A DNA stretch of 64,000 nucleotides from an uncultured Lachnospiraceae bacterium (GTDB lineage: Bacteria > Bacillota > Clostridia > Lachnospirales > Lachnospiraceae), in assembly GCA_948794795.1 (NCBI GenBank), contig CAQGLR010000002.1, positions 124,001-188,000 on the forward strand, given 5' to 3'. The notes below the pieces were generated by a model. The model ran no database searches and was not told the DNA's origin. It saw only the letters and a program-made list of their open reading frames with translations. The position numbers and the translations under genes are program-made. This document shows positions 1 to 8,584 of this stretch, in pieces; the first letter of the stretch is position 1, and each line of letters starts with the position of its first letter.

Positions 1-922
1 CAGATACTGCCATGCTCTTACCCATAACTGGTGCAAAAAGTTTTACAAAAAAACCCTCATTAACGCCTACACCACCTGGAAATGGAAGTATATCTATACA
101 TACTGATACAAAACTCTGCAGTACAATTATTTCTATACATGTATAGCCAGAAAGCCCAAGTGCCCTGTATATAAACCATGTTACTGCAAAATATGAAACC
201 CTTTGTATAATTGTTGTAAACAAAACCACACCTGCTGTCTTCATATGGCTGCGCATATATTCTGCACCTTCTTTATAAGACATAAGCAGTTTATCAAGTT
301 TTTTCTCTATCTTTTCTTTTCTCTTAACAAGCCTTAGTTTATGAAGCAGCCATGTAGCAAAGTATGCAATATTTTTAGCACCATTTTGTGAAAATACAAT
401 AATTGAATAGAGGAATATTGAAACAACATTTACTATAATACCAATAATAAAAAGCCACATATACCCCTTAAGGTGCTGCCTTGCAAAGCCATACATAAAT
501 ACAAATACCAGTGCTTCAACTATAACCAGCGCAACTTTATATATAATAGTCCAGAATAAGAGAGTTACTGAAGAAGCACCCATGTTTATGCCATCATTAT
601 TCATATACAGCACCTGCATAGGCTGCCCTCCCGTAGCAGAAGGCGTAATTGCATTAAAGAAAAAACCTATAAACGAGTATTTTGTACATTGTATTATATT
701 AGTCTTAATTCCTAAAGACAGCAGTATTATCTGCATAGATACACCTTCCATAATTACATATATAAGCCCTGCTACTGCTGCCCAGGACATAAAGAAAACA
801 CTGGCATCTTTTAAAGCATCAAGTATACTGCTGGTATCCTCTTCTTTTAAAATTGTATAAAATACAAGCCCAAGCAGGACAAGCATAAATATAATATTCA
901 GGTAATATTTCTTTTTCTGCAT
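1..922 (-). CDS. LPG synthase TM / flippase-like membrane protein (3' end missing)
   Basis: Open reading frame of 307 codons that runs off the left edge of the window, so the C-terminus is missing. It starts with ATG at 922 behind a GGGAG ribosome binding site. The product is a polytopic membrane protein. It has the two signatures of the lysylphosphatidylglycerol-synthase transmembrane family (PF03706, formerly UPF0104): TPSATGGQP at about residues 93-101 and FPGGVGVNEG near residue 285. Family members are the flippase-like part of MprF or stand-alone proteins thought to move lipids; no synthase domain is visible in the part present. It lies 13 bp downstream of hydF, so the two are probably co-transcribed. 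Family is secure; the substrate is unknown. Confidence 0.85.
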   Translation of the reverse strand, partial: MQKKKYYLNIIFMLVLLGLVFYTILKEEDTSSILDALKDASVFFMSWAAVAGLIYVIMEGVSMQIILLSLGIKTNIIQCTKYSFIGFFFNAITPSATGGQPMQVLYMNNDGINMGASSVTLLFWTIIYKVALVIVEALVFVFMYGFARQHLKGYMWLFIIGIIVNVVSIFLYSIIVFSQNGAKNIAYFATWLLHKLRLVKRKEKIEKKLDKLLMSYKEGAEYMRSHMKTAGVVLFTTIIQRVSYFAVTWFIYRALGLSGYTCIEIIVLQSFVSVCIDILPFPGGVGVNEGFFVKLFAPVMGKSMAVS

Positions 923-935
923 AATCTCCCGCCTT

Positions 936-2201
936 TTAATTTATAAGTGAAGCTACAGAAGGAAAAAGTTCTATGCTTCTTTTTAATATGCCATTTACAT
1001 ATGCAATAAATATTCCGTAATTTACTATAGGCACTCCCTGGCTGCCTGCACTTTGTATCCTGTGCTTCATTTCTTTTTCATTAAGGGTACATCCACCACA
1101 ATGTATTACCAGTGAATACATTGATAAATCTTTTGGAAAATCCGCCCCGCTGCATGTTTCAATACAAAGCTGCTTTCCTGAATGTTCTTTTAACCATGCT
1201 GGTATTTTTACTGTGCCAATATCTTCACACTGCCTTCTGTGTGTGCAGCCTTCTGCTATAAGCACCTTGTCACCATCTTTTAAGCTTTCTACTGCTGCAA
1301 CGCCTTCCACAAGCTTTTTCAGGCTGCCTTTATGCCTTGCAAAAAGTATTGAAAATGATGTAAGTGGTATTTCATCTGGTACTGCCTCAGATACTTCTTT
1401 AAATACTTGTGAATCAGTTATAACCATCTTAACCTTATCCCCAAGCAGCCCAAGCATGTTTTTAATGCCTGGCACCTGTGTAACTACAGCAACGGCATGG
1501 TGGTCAAGCAAATCCCTTATAACCTGCTGCTGTGGCATAATAAGCCTTCCTTTAGGTGCTGCAGAGTCAACCGGCACTACAAGAAGCACTATATCCCCTT
1601 GCCCTGCAAGCCCGTCAATAATACCAAGCTCCTTGCTTGTCTGTGGCAGGACTGATACAAGCTGTTCTTTTAAATCCTCAATCCCAGTATTATCCAGTAC
1701 ACTTGTAAGACATACCCTTTTTCCTGCATTTTTAGCAGAAACAATTTTTTTAATCTCTTCTGCCATCTCTGTATCTATACGGTCTGTCTGGTTAAGCACA
1801 ATAATATATGGAAGCCTTTTCTCTTCTGCCAGGGCTATTATCTGCCTTTCACCTGCTGGAAGTCCCCGGCTGCTGTTTAAATCTGCTGCCGTAATTGAAG
1901 AAATATCTGAAATAAGAAGCACTATATCTGTCTTATCTAACACCCTCAACGCTTTCTCTATCCTTTTGGCTCCAAGCTCCCCTTCATCATCAAGCCCAGG
2001 GGTATCTGTAACCATACATGGCCCAAGCGGGAGTATTTCCATTGCCTTGGATACAGGGTCAGTAGTTGTGCCTTTTACATCAGATACAATCGCAATATCC
2101 TGCCCTGTTATAGCATTGATTATACTTGACTTACCTGCATTTCTTCTGCCATAAATTGTAATCTGTATCCTGTCACCCTGCATTGTTGTATTTAAACCCA
2201 T
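936..2201 (-). CDS. hydF: [FeFe]-hydrogenase H-cluster maturation GTPase HydF
   Basis: 421 aa, normal HydF length. The N-terminal GTPase domain has a P-loop GRRNAGKS (18-25), DTPG (66-69) and NQTD. The C-terminal cluster-binding domain has CTH (319-321) and HCGGC (367-371), the CxH...HCxxC pattern that holds the [4Fe-4S] cluster. HydF is the scaffold on which the diiron subcluster of the H-cluster is built before transfer to the hydrogenase; its partners HydE and HydG are not in the window. Start ATG has a GGGG ribosome binding site. The gene implies an anaerobic, hydrogen-metabolising host. Confidence 0.95.
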   Translation of the reverse strand: MGLNTTMQGDRIQITIYGRRNAGKSSIINAITGQDIAIVSDVKGTTTDPVSKAMEILPLGPCMVTDTPGLDDEGELGAKRIEKALRVLDKTDIVLLISDISSITAADLNSSRGLPAGERQIIALAEEKRLPYIIVLNQTDRIDTEMAEEIKKIVSAKNAGKRVCLTSVLDNTGIEDLKEQLVSVLPQTSKELGIIDGLAGQGDIVLLVVPVDSAAPKGRLIMPQQQVIRDLLDHHAVAVVTQVPGIKNMLGLLGDKVKMVITDSQVFKEVSEAVPDEIPLTSFSILFARHKGSLKKLVEGVAAVESLKDGDKVLIAEGCTHRRQCEDIGTVKIPAWLKEHSGKQLCIETCSGADFPKDLSMYSLVIHCGGCTLNEKEMKHRIQSAGSQGVPIVNYGIFIAYVNGILKRSIELFPSVASLIN

Positions 2202-2225
2202 ACTAACCCCATCTTTCTCTATAGT

Positions 2226-3476
2226 TTAATTCCTGGTCTGTCCATTGCCATTAATAAGGTACTTAAACGTTGTAAGCCCTTCAAGCCCCATAGGCCCTCT
2301 TGCATGTAAACGCTGTGTAGATATGCCTATCTCTGCTCCAAGCCCGAATTCACCACCATCTGTAAACCTTGTAGAACAGTTTACATAGACACATGCTGAA
2401 TCTACTTCTTTCTGGAACTTTTCTGCACTAACTAAATCCTGTGTAATAATACACTCAGAATGTCCTGTAGAATATCTGCCTATATGGGATATTGCTTCTT
2501 CTATGCCTTCTGTTACCTTTATTGCCAATATATAATCATTAAATTCTGTAGCATAATCTTCATCTGTAGCAGGTATTACACAATCACCAAGTATACGCCT
2601 TGTTTCCTCACATCCCCTTAACTCAACATTATGCTTGTCAAGCCTTTTCTTTAATTCTGGCAGGAAAGTTTCTGCTATATCTTTATGGACAAGGCATGTT
2701 TCAAGCGCATTACATACACTTGGGCGCTGTGTCTTGCCATTGTCAGTAATATCTACAGCCATATTTATATCTGCACTTTTATCTATGTATATATGGCAGT
2801 TTCCACTTCCTGTTTCAATTACTGGCACTGTTGCATTATTTACAACAGAACTAATAAGCCCTTTTCCTCCACGTGGTATAAGTACATCAATATATCCATT
2901 GGCTTTCATCATCATTGATGCAGAATCTCTTGAAGTATCCTCCACAAGCTGTACTATATCCTTTGGAAAACCACACTCTGCTACCGATTCACGCATAATA
3001 TCCATAAGCACTTTATTAGAATTGATAGCTTCTTTGCCACCACGGAGTATAACAGCATTGCCGCTCTTTATACAAAGTGCGGCAGCATCTACTGTAACAT
3101 TTGGCCTTGATTCATATATAATGCCAGCTACACCTATAGGCACCCTTGTCTTTGTAATCCTCATTCCATTTGGACGTATATATCCTTCCACTACTTCCCC
3201 TACAGGGTCTTTTAAGGACACAAGTTCCATACATGCATCTGCTATACCATCAATACGTTCTTCTGAAAGCCTGAGCCTGTCTGTCATTGCCTCAGATATC
3301 CCATTATCCGCAGCATTTTCTATATCCTTTTTATTGCCTGCAAGTATCCTGTCTTTATTTTTACGCAGGTTCTCTGCTATCTTTTCAAGAATCTGGTCTT
3401 TTCTGCTTGTCTGTGCATTAGCTATACTTTCCCTTGCTTTCTTTGCATTTTCACCTAACTGGCTGATATAATCCAT
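2226..3476 (-). CDS. proA: Glutamate-5-semialdehyde dehydrogenase (gamma-glutamyl phosphate reductase)
   Basis: 416 aa, full length for ProA. It reduces gamma-glutamyl phosphate to glutamate semialdehyde with NADPH, the second step of proline synthesis, in the cytosol. The catalytic Cys lies in PSVCNA (C255), followed by ETCLVH; EARGPMGLEGL-type C-terminal residues and YESRPNVT (121-128) are also typical. The usual partner proB (glutamate 5-kinase) is not adjacent. hydF follows 24 bp downstream. The start ATG is preceded by AAAGGTGG. Confidence 0.95.
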   Translation of the reverse strand: MDYISQLGENAKKARESIANAQTSRKDQILEKIAENLRKNKDRILAGNKKDIENAADNGISEAMTDRLRLSEERIDGIADACMELVSLKDPVGEVVEGYIRPNGMRITKTRVPIGVAGIIYESRPNVTVDAAALCIKSGNAVILRGGKEAINSNKVLMDIMRESVAECGFPKDIVQLVEDTSRDSASMMMKANGYIDVLIPRGGKGLISSVVNNATVPVIETGSGNCHIYIDKSADINMAVDITDNGKTQRPSVCNALETCLVHKDIAETFLPELKKRLDKHNVELRGCEETRRILGDCVIPATDEDYATEFNDYILAIKVTEGIEEAISHIGRYSTGHSECIITQDLVSAEKFQKEVDSACVYVNCSTRFTDGGEFGLGAEIGISTQRLHARGPMGLEGLTTFKYLINGNGQTRN

Positions 3477-3509
3477 ATAAAGGCCACCTTTCTTTATTAT
3501 ATATTATCT

Positions 3510-4367
3510 TTAATTAATAACAGCAGAACATGCTATTGCCAGCGCACCTGCCCCTATATGGCAGGAAACACTTAATGACAATGGTGCCATATAAATACTG
3601 TCTGCCCCAAATTTTTCTTTAATTACTTCTATAAATCCAAGTGCTGCTTCTTCATTCTGTGTATGTGCAACTTCAAGATGGACATTATTAATACCACCAA
3701 AACGTGTATTTATATCATCTTCCATTGCAGACAGCATCTTGCTTATTCCCTGTTTCTTTGTACGTGCAATAGTAAATGCGTCAAGCTTGTCACCCTGTAT
3801 CTGCAGCACAGGTTTTAACCTTAATGCAGAACCAAGGGCAGCAGCAGCTGGTGTAATCCTTCCACCTTTGCGCAGGTATTTAAGGGTATCAAGCATTATA
3901 TATATACTGGACTCCATCTTTACCTTTTCAAGATACTCCTTAATCCCTGCTGCATCCATACCCCTGCCTGCCAGTTCTATTGCATCAAGCACAGACTGCC
4001 GCTGTGTAACAGAAATACGCTGGTTATCCACCACCTGTACTTTCCCATTATAGTCTTCTGACAACATTGCCGCAGTATGGCATGAGCTTGACAGGCCGCT
4101 TGACATAGGTATATATACAACCTCTTCTGCACTTTTTAATTCTTCATCCCATATATCAGTAACTGAACCAGGTGAAGGCTGCGAAGTTGATATATCAGCA
4201 TCTTCCTCAAGACATTTAAAAAATTCTTCCTGTGACAGGCTGGTTTCCTCATAATATGTCTTACCATTAATAAGAAATGGCATAGGGACTACCCTTATCC
4301 CAAGCCTCTTTGCTTCATCAAGCGTAATCCCGCTGTTACTGTCTGTAACTATTGCAACTTTGTCCAT
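3510..4367 (-). CDS. DegV family fatty-acid-binding protein
   Basis: 285 aa, standard length. The N-terminus KVAIVTDSNSGI and the block TSQPSPGSVTDIWDE are hallmarks of the DegV family, whose members bind a fatty acid in a cleft between two alpha/beta domains; the FakB proteins are the best-characterised relatives and present fatty acid to the kinase FakA. No fakA-like gene is in view. It lies 33 bp upstream of proA on the same strand. A TATAAT box reads on the minus strand at 4405-4410, just upstream. The specific lipid role is inferred from the family only. Confidence 0.9.
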   Translation of the reverse strand: MDKVAIVTDSNSGITLDEAKRLGIRVVPMPFLINGKTYYEETSLSQEEFFKCLEEDADISTSQPSPGSVTDIWDEELKSAEEVVYIPMSSGLSSSCHTAAMLSEDYNGKVQVVDNQRISVTQRQSVLDAIELAGRGMDAAGIKEYLEKVKMESSIYIMLDTLKYLRKGGRITPAAAALGSALRLKPVLQIQGDKLDAFTIARTKKQGISKMLSAMEDDINTRFGGINNVHLEVAHTQNEEAALGFIEVIKEKFGADSIYMAPLSLSVSCHIGAGALAIACSAVIN

Positions 4368-4419
4368 ATCAGTTTACACGCCTTTCTAAAATTTCACAAC
4401 TATAATTATACAGTATTAT

Positions 4420-4449
4420 GCTGGAGCCAGAATATATTTTGCTCCCAGC
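4420..4449 (-). terminator. Hairpin after the suf-like operon
   Basis: Inverted repeat GCTGGAGC (4420-4427) against GCTCCCAGC (4441-4449) with one bulge, just past the stop of the SufBD gene. The downstream side is AT-rich rather than a clean T-run, so termination is probable but not certain. Confidence 0.45.
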
Positions 4450-4465
4450 TGGTGCATGGATTGCC

Positions 4466-5383
4466 TTACTTTAGAAAACCATTAACTATCTGTTCTTCTG
4501 CTTCTTCTTCTGTAAGCCCAAGTGTCATAAGTTTAATAATCTGTTCCCCTGCAATCTTTCCTATTGCTGCTTCATGTATAAGTGCAGCATCAATATTATT
4601 TGCTGTAAGCTGTGGTATAGCACTTACGCTTGCACCATCCATTATTATAGCGTCACACTCTGTATGCCCGCTACACTCATTATTTCCATTTATTTTAGAA
4701 TTAAAAACCTGTTTTGATTTTTCCTTTGCAACAGAACGTGAAACAACATTTGCACTGCTGCCTTTTCCGTCTAAGTCCACTTCAAAATTAGTTTCTGCTG
4801 TCTGTGACCCATGTGTCATAATCTTTTCATTAATAATAAGAGTTGCACCATCTTTGAGGACTGCCCTTGTATCACGCCTGGTTGAATCAACACCCTTAAT
4901 CTGCACAGACTCCATCTCAAGATATCCATTTTCCTCAATATTTATTATAGTAGTAGGATTAAGTATACGCTTGCCCTTACCATCCCCTTCACCATAATGT
5001 TTCTCAATATATTTTACCCTTGCACCCTTTTTTACATAAAATGTATGGATACCATCATGCTCTGATGTATCTACACCACAGTTGTGTATTCCACATCCTG
5101 CAACTATTGTAACATCGGCGTCTTCACCTATATAGAAATCATTATACACCATATCTTTAAGCCCGGACATGCTTAATACAACTGGTATATGGATACTTTC
5201 ATTCTTGGTGCCTGGTTTTACAATTATATCTATGCCAGACTTGTTTTCCTTTGTCACAATATCAATATTAGCAGTAGTGTTCCTGCCTGCCAGCTCTCCA
5301 TTAGAGCGTATATTGTATGCCCCTTCAGGTACCTTATGGATGTCTGCTACCTGTTCTAGTAAATTTTTCTCTATTGTATCCAA
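4466..5383 (-). CDS. Minimal SufB/SufD-like Fe-S cluster assembly scaffold
   Basis: 305 aa, much shorter than classical SufB or SufD (over 400 aa). It keeps the SufBD core: CSGHTECDAI, ANNIDAALIHEAAIGKI and GLTEEEAEEQIVNGFL at the C-terminus. The Cys, His and Glu residues in this core are those proposed to hold the nascent cluster. It lies 12 bp after the sufC-like ATPase, and no SufS, SufU or second SufBD protein follows. This is the two-gene arrangement of the SUF-like minimal system of strict anaerobes, in which one SufBD-type protein pairs with SufC to assemble Fe-S clusters in the cytosol. The identity is secure; whether it is the only Fe-S system in the host cannot be seen. Confidence 0.88.
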   Translation of the reverse strand: MDTIEKNLLEQVADIHKVPEGAYNIRSNGELAGRNTTANIDIVTKENKSGIDIIVKPGTKNESIHIPVVLSMSGLKDMVYNDFYIGEDADVTIVAGCGIHNCGVDTSEHDGIHTFYVKKGARVKYIEKHYGEGDGKGKRILNPTTIINIEENGYLEMESVQIKGVDSTRRDTRAVLKDGATLIINEKIMTHGSQTAETNFEVDLDGKGSSANVVSRSVAKEKSKQVFNSKINGNNECSGHTECDAIIMDGASVSAIPQLTANNIDAALIHEAAIGKIAGEQIIKLMTLGLTEEEAEEQIVNGFLK

Positions 5384-5395
5384 CTTTCCTGCCTC

Positions 5396-6121
5396 CTATT
5401 TCATCTTGTCTAACAGTGTAGGACATGCTATATCACTTTTCATAAGCTTTGGCATAATTTCCTCCCTGCTTCCTTCATCTGCAACACTTCCATCTGCTAT
5501 TACAATTATCCTGTCTGCTATATTTAATATTCTTTCCTGGTGTGAAATAACCAGCACACTTCCCTTTATCCTCTGGTACATTTTCTCAAATACCTGTATA
5601 AGGTTCTGGAAGCTCCAGAGGTCTATGCCTGCTTCTGGTTCATCAAAGATTGAGAACTTTGTCCCCCTTGCGAGGACCATTGCTATTTCAATACGTTTTA
5701 CTTCACCACCTGAAAGGCTTGCGTTAATTTCCCTGTGTATATAATCTTTGGCACAAAGACCTACTTCCGAAAGATAGTTACATGCTTCTGCTATTGTAAT
5801 TTCTTTCCCTGCTGCCAGGCGTATCATATCTATAACGGTAAGCCCTTTGAAACGCACAGGCTGCTGGAATGCAAAGCTTATACCTTTCCTTGCCCTCTCT
5901 GTAACAGACAATTCTGTGATATCTTCACCATCAAGTATAATCTTGCCTGATGATGGCTTTATTATTCCTGCAATTATCTTTGCAAGTGTGGACTTACCGC
6001 CGCCATTTGGACCTGTAACCACTACCAGGTGGTCACAGGCTTTTATACTGACATCTTTTAATATTTCCTTATCTTCGCTGTTATCATTTACCTGATAACT
6101 TACATTCTGTAATTCTAACAT
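5396..6121 (-). CDS. sufC: SufC-like Fe-S assembly ABC ATPase
   Basis: 241 aa from the chosen ATG at 6121, which has GGAG 9 nt upstream; the longer frame from 6136 would use an ATG that forms part of the ribosome binding site. Walker A is GPNGGGKST, the signature is LSGGEVKRIE, Walker B is SIFDEPEAGID, followed by the switch His in VISHQE. LSGGE.KR and DEPEAGID are diagnostic of SufC rather than transporter ATPases, and there is no permease nearby. It powers cluster assembly on the SufBD-type scaffold encoded 12 bp downstream. A consensus-like promoter and an inverted repeat lie upstream. Confidence 0.93.
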   Translation of the reverse strand: MLELQNVSYQVNDNSEDKEILKDVSIKACDHLVVVTGPNGGGKSTLAKIIAGIIKPSSGKIILDGEDITELSVTERARKGISFAFQQPVRFKGLTVIDMIRLAAGKEITIAEACNYLSEVGLCAKDYIHREINASLSGGEVKRIEIAMVLARGTKFSIFDEPEAGIDLWSFQNLIQVFEKMYQRIKGSVLVISHQERILNIADRIIVIADGSVADEGSREEIMPKLMKSDIACPTLLDKMK

Positions 6122-6150
6122 AGTACAAATCTCCATTCTGCCTTATTATG

Positions 6151-6176
6151 GTTACAAACCAGGCAGGGCTTGTAAC
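6151..6176. promoter_or_regulatory. Inverted repeat in the sufC leader (operator-like)
   Basis: GTTACAA (6151-6157) and TTGTAAC (6170-6176) are a perfect 7-bp inverted repeat with a 12-bp spacer. It lies between the minus-strand -10 box and the sufC start, a sensible position for a repressor site. Which protein binds is unknown; the Rrf2 regulator at 8.1-8.5 kb is a candidate by family only. Confidence 0.4.
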
Positions 6177-6188
6177 TTATTTCCAAAT

Positions 6189-6217
6189 ATTATATATGAA
6201 TTTTACATTATTTACAA
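6189..6217 (-). promoter_or_regulatory. Sigma-A-type promoter for sufC
   Basis: On the minus strand, -35 TTGTAA (6212-6217), a 17-bp spacer and -10 TATAAT (6189-6194), about 70 bp upstream of the sufC start. Confidence 0.65.
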
Positions 6218-6367
6218 CCTCTCTGGGTTTTTAGTTTTCCCATTTTTTTATTACACATGCATTTTGTTTGTTGTAACGAAAAAAGCCAGACCCTGCCCCT
6301 TTAATTGTTTAATATTTGCCTGGAAAATGTTAATTATAAATTTATCCTGAAAAAATATAATTTCTAC

Positions 6368-6396
6368 TTGCGTACATCTGCCCCTGGTAGTATTAT
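6368..6396 (+). promoter_or_regulatory. Sigma-A-type promoter for the DUF3881 gene
   Basis: -35 TTGCGT (6368-6373), 17-bp spacer, -10 TATTAT (6391-6396), about 110 bp before the start codon. It is divergent from the sufC promoter; the 6137-6505 gap is filled by these two promoters, the sufC inverted repeat and the leader hairpin. Confidence 0.5.
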
Positions 6397-6412
6397 GACA
6401 TATATGTTATAA

Positions 6413-6450
6413 AACCAGATGTTCCACTCTGGAAACAGGAACATCTGGTT
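6413..6450 (+). other. Perfect hairpin in the leader of the DUF3881 gene
   Basis: A perfect 13-bp stem: AACCAGATGTTCC (6413-6425) and GGAACATCTGGTT (6438-6450) around a 12-nt loop. It would sit in the 5' UTR, 46 nt before the GGAGG site. No T-run follows, so it is not a standard terminator; it could stabilise the mRNA or act in regulation. Confidence 0.55.
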
Positions 6451-6505
6451 TCCACAGGTTCACAAGAACAATGTCTTAGATAAAATACTATAAGCGGAGG
6501 TAGCG

Positions 6506-7387
6506 ATGCATCGTTTTTTACGTGCTGTAGGCTTTAGCAGCATAAAGACACGCCATGAACTGGACAAGCTGGTTGGCGTTATTATGGACCAGCCAAATTT
6601 AACAAAAAAAGCAAGCCTGGGCAGTGAAAATATATATACTGAAATAACTAAAGAGTTTGCCCCACATACAGGTATTACATTACGTGGTGAATATGACAAG
6701 CTTGGTTTCTTTTATCTGGAACACTATTTTCCATATTGTGAAAGTATGCTTATAACTTCCCATGAAGATATAACAGTTAATAAAAGAGTAGACACAAGTG
6801 CTTTTACTGGTATGTGTGATGACCTGCGCATAGGTATTTCAATGATATTTTATTTACAAAATGCTGTAGATTATATACATGCTGGCTGTCCTGAAAACAC
6901 ACCATGCAAAGCAAAGTTATCACTTTCAGGGCTTTCACTTGGAGGCTGCATCCTTCTTGGGATTGCACAGGATAACGAATCACAGGAAAAGAAAAGCTTA
7001 AAAACACATATGCGTAACCAGCTTGTTGCCAAAGCCAAGAATGGCGACCAGGAAGCAATAGACAGCCTTACAATAGATGAGATAGATTTAAGTACACGTA
7101 TAAACAGACGGATACTATCAGAAGATTTATACAGCATAGTCGAAACAAGCTTTATCCCATATGGTTCTGAATCTGATAACTATTCAATTATCGGGACTAT
7201 ACTTAACTGGAACAAGGCAAACAACCCTTATACCAATGAGGACATATATGAACTGCTGGTAAATTGTAATGATATAGTTATTAATATATGTATAAACAGC
7301 AAAGACCTTATAGGTGAACCAATGACAGGAAGACGTTTTAAAGGCACAATATGGATGCAGGGACATGCTGGTTTTGTTCATATATAG
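6506..7387 (+). CDS. DUF3881 family protein
   Basis: 293 aa with ATG at 6506 and a clear GGAGG site 5 nt before it. The N-terminus MHRFLRAVGFSSIKTRHEL matches my memory of DUF3881, a soluble family nearly confined to Lachnospiraceae and relatives, with no known function. No signal peptide, membrane segment or catalytic motif is visible. It stands alone on the plus strand between the divergent suf genes and the convergent cupin gene, with its own promoter and a strong hairpin downstream. Confidence 0.75.
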   Translation: MHRFLRAVGFSSIKTRHELDKLVGVIMDQPNLTKKASLGSENIYTEITKEFAPHTGITLRGEYDKLGFFYLEHYFPYCESMLITSHEDITVNKRVDTSAFTGMCDDLRIGISMIFYLQNAVDYIHAGCPENTPCKAKLSLSGLSLGGCILLGIAQDNESQEKKSLKTHMRNQLVAKAKNGDQEAIDSLTIDEIDLSTRINRRILSEDLYSIVETSFIPYGSESDNYSIIGTILNWNKANNPYTNEDIYELLVNCNDIVINICINSKDLIGEPMTGRRFKGTIWMQGHAGFVHI

Positions 7388-7510
7388 AAGACCACTTTCT
7401 TTGATTATGCAGCCGGCAGCTTTCTCATTCATATAATTTTGTGCTGTATCAATAATATGTTATCCAGCCCATGCCAATTAAGGAACAAAAAATTATTTTT
7501 CTTTTCTATA

Positions 7511-7547
7511 TACAAGGCACCAGCCGTTCCCTGGCTGGTGCCTTGTA
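7511..7547. terminator. Bidirectional terminator between DUF3881 and cupin genes
   Basis: A 15-bp perfect stem, TACAAGGCACCAGCC (7511-7525) and its complement (7533-7547), with a 7-nt loop, between convergent genes. A T-run at 7559-7566 follows on the plus strand and an A/T-rich tract on the other side. Confidence 0.7.
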
Positions 7548-7578
7548 TGGTATCCATTGTTTTTTTATTGGACCCTTT

Positions 7579-7935
7579 TTAATTATCAACCACCGAATCA
7601 TCCACAGTATAATTACCAAGGGAATTTTCTTTAACCTGGATACATATAAAACTGATTGCAGAATCTTCTGCTGCAAAAAACTGTCTCTTTCCAGCTGGAG
7701 AAATACGGAGCCAGTCACCAGCCGCAAGTTCTACATCTTCCCCATCAATAACTGCTTTTCCTTTTCCCTCAAGAACAGCATATATTTCTTCATTGTTTTT
7801 ATGGGAATGAATAAAAGGTACACTTGCTCCTGCTGGCAGACTGTTAATACTAACTTCTGCCCCTGTCAAAGAAAGTTTGTCATGAAGTTCTGTCCTTGCA
7901 TCCTGTGCCACACTAACCTTACTAAAATTTGCCAT
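7579..7935 (-). CDS. Small cupin-domain protein
   Basis: 118 aa from ATG 7935, chosen because GGAGG lies 8 nt upstream; the upstream in-frame start lacks a site. A single cupin barrel: HSHKNNEEIYAVLEGKG supplies the His/His/Glu of motif 1, and AGDWLRISPAGKRQF is motif 2 with a Lys in place of the usual second-motif His. Members of this small-cupin group occur as stress or redox-linked metal-binding proteins, but the reaction is unknown. The next gene on the same strand, about 140 bp upstream, encodes an Rrf2 regulator, which may control it. Confidence 0.8.
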   Translation of the reverse strand: MANFSKVSVAQDARTELHDKLSLTGAEVSINSLPAGASVPFIHSHKNNEEIYAVLEGKGKAVIDGEDVELAAGDWLRISPAGKRQFFAAEDSAISFICIQVKENSLGNYTVDDSVVDN

Positions 7936-8073
7936 AATCTTTACCTCCAAATGTTTATTGTAACTTTAATTGATACATCGAGTATATCACTTTTCTATTG
8001 TACTGTCAATAGTTACAACACATTTTTATAAAATATACAGCATCCCCTCTCCATATGAAAAATGTGGGGTAGT

Positions 8074-8508
8074 TTACATCTTTATCAATTCTTTTGCATC
8101 ATTCATAATATCCTGTATTGACACTGACCTCATTTCTTTTTCCATTGCTTTTTGTATTTCTTCCAGCCTTACATCTAAAAGTGTATGGATATTTTTCCCT
8201 ACAGGACAAAGCTGGTTAGGACTTTCATGGAAGTGGAAAAGATTTCCATCTTCCACACATTCTACTGCATTATACAAATCCAGTAATGTAATTTCATCTA
8301 AGGGTTTTTCTATATCTGCTCCCCCGCTTCCCCGCTTAACATTTATAAGGCCAGCTTTTTTTAACTGCTGTAACAGACGCCTTATAACGACAGGGTTTAC
8401 ATTAACACTTGACGCAAGGAAATCACTTGTGACTTTATAACTATCTTTAAATGTTTCTATACATACCAGAACATGTACAGCAATTGTAAATCTGCTTGAT
8501 ATCTGCAT
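8074..8508 (-). CDS. Rrf2 family transcriptional regulator, YwnA/CymR-like
   Basis: 144 aa from ATG 8508, which has AGGTG just upstream. The N-terminal winged helix starts MQISSRFTIAVHVL and continues through NPVVIRRLLQQLKKAGL; the C-terminal part has the PNQLCPVGKNIHTLLD block of the YwnA subgroup. The three-Cys [2Fe-2S] triad of IscR or NsrR is absent: only ECVE and QLCPVG Cys residues are present. It therefore probably does not bind a cluster in the IscR manner. Target genes are not shown by the sequence; the adjacent cupin gene and the suf genes 2 kb away are candidates. Confidence 0.85.
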   Translation of the reverse strand: MQISSRFTIAVHVLVCIETFKDSYKVTSDFLASSVNVNPVVIRRLLQQLKKAGLINVKRGSGGADIEKPLDEITLLDLYNAVECVEDGNLFHFHESPNQLCPVGKNIHTLLDVRLEEIQKAMEKEMRSVSIQDIMNDAKELIKM

Positions 8509-8584
8509 AGTGCACCTCATTTCTTATTTTACATGGAATACCTGTCTGTCTAATAAATTTATACATATTACTTTATCATAAATG

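Noticed and set aside
1213..2154. Plus-strand 313-residue frame opposite hydF
   Set aside because: It is a shadow of hydF: Ser/Thr-rich nonsense sequence, no ribosome site, no recognisable motif.
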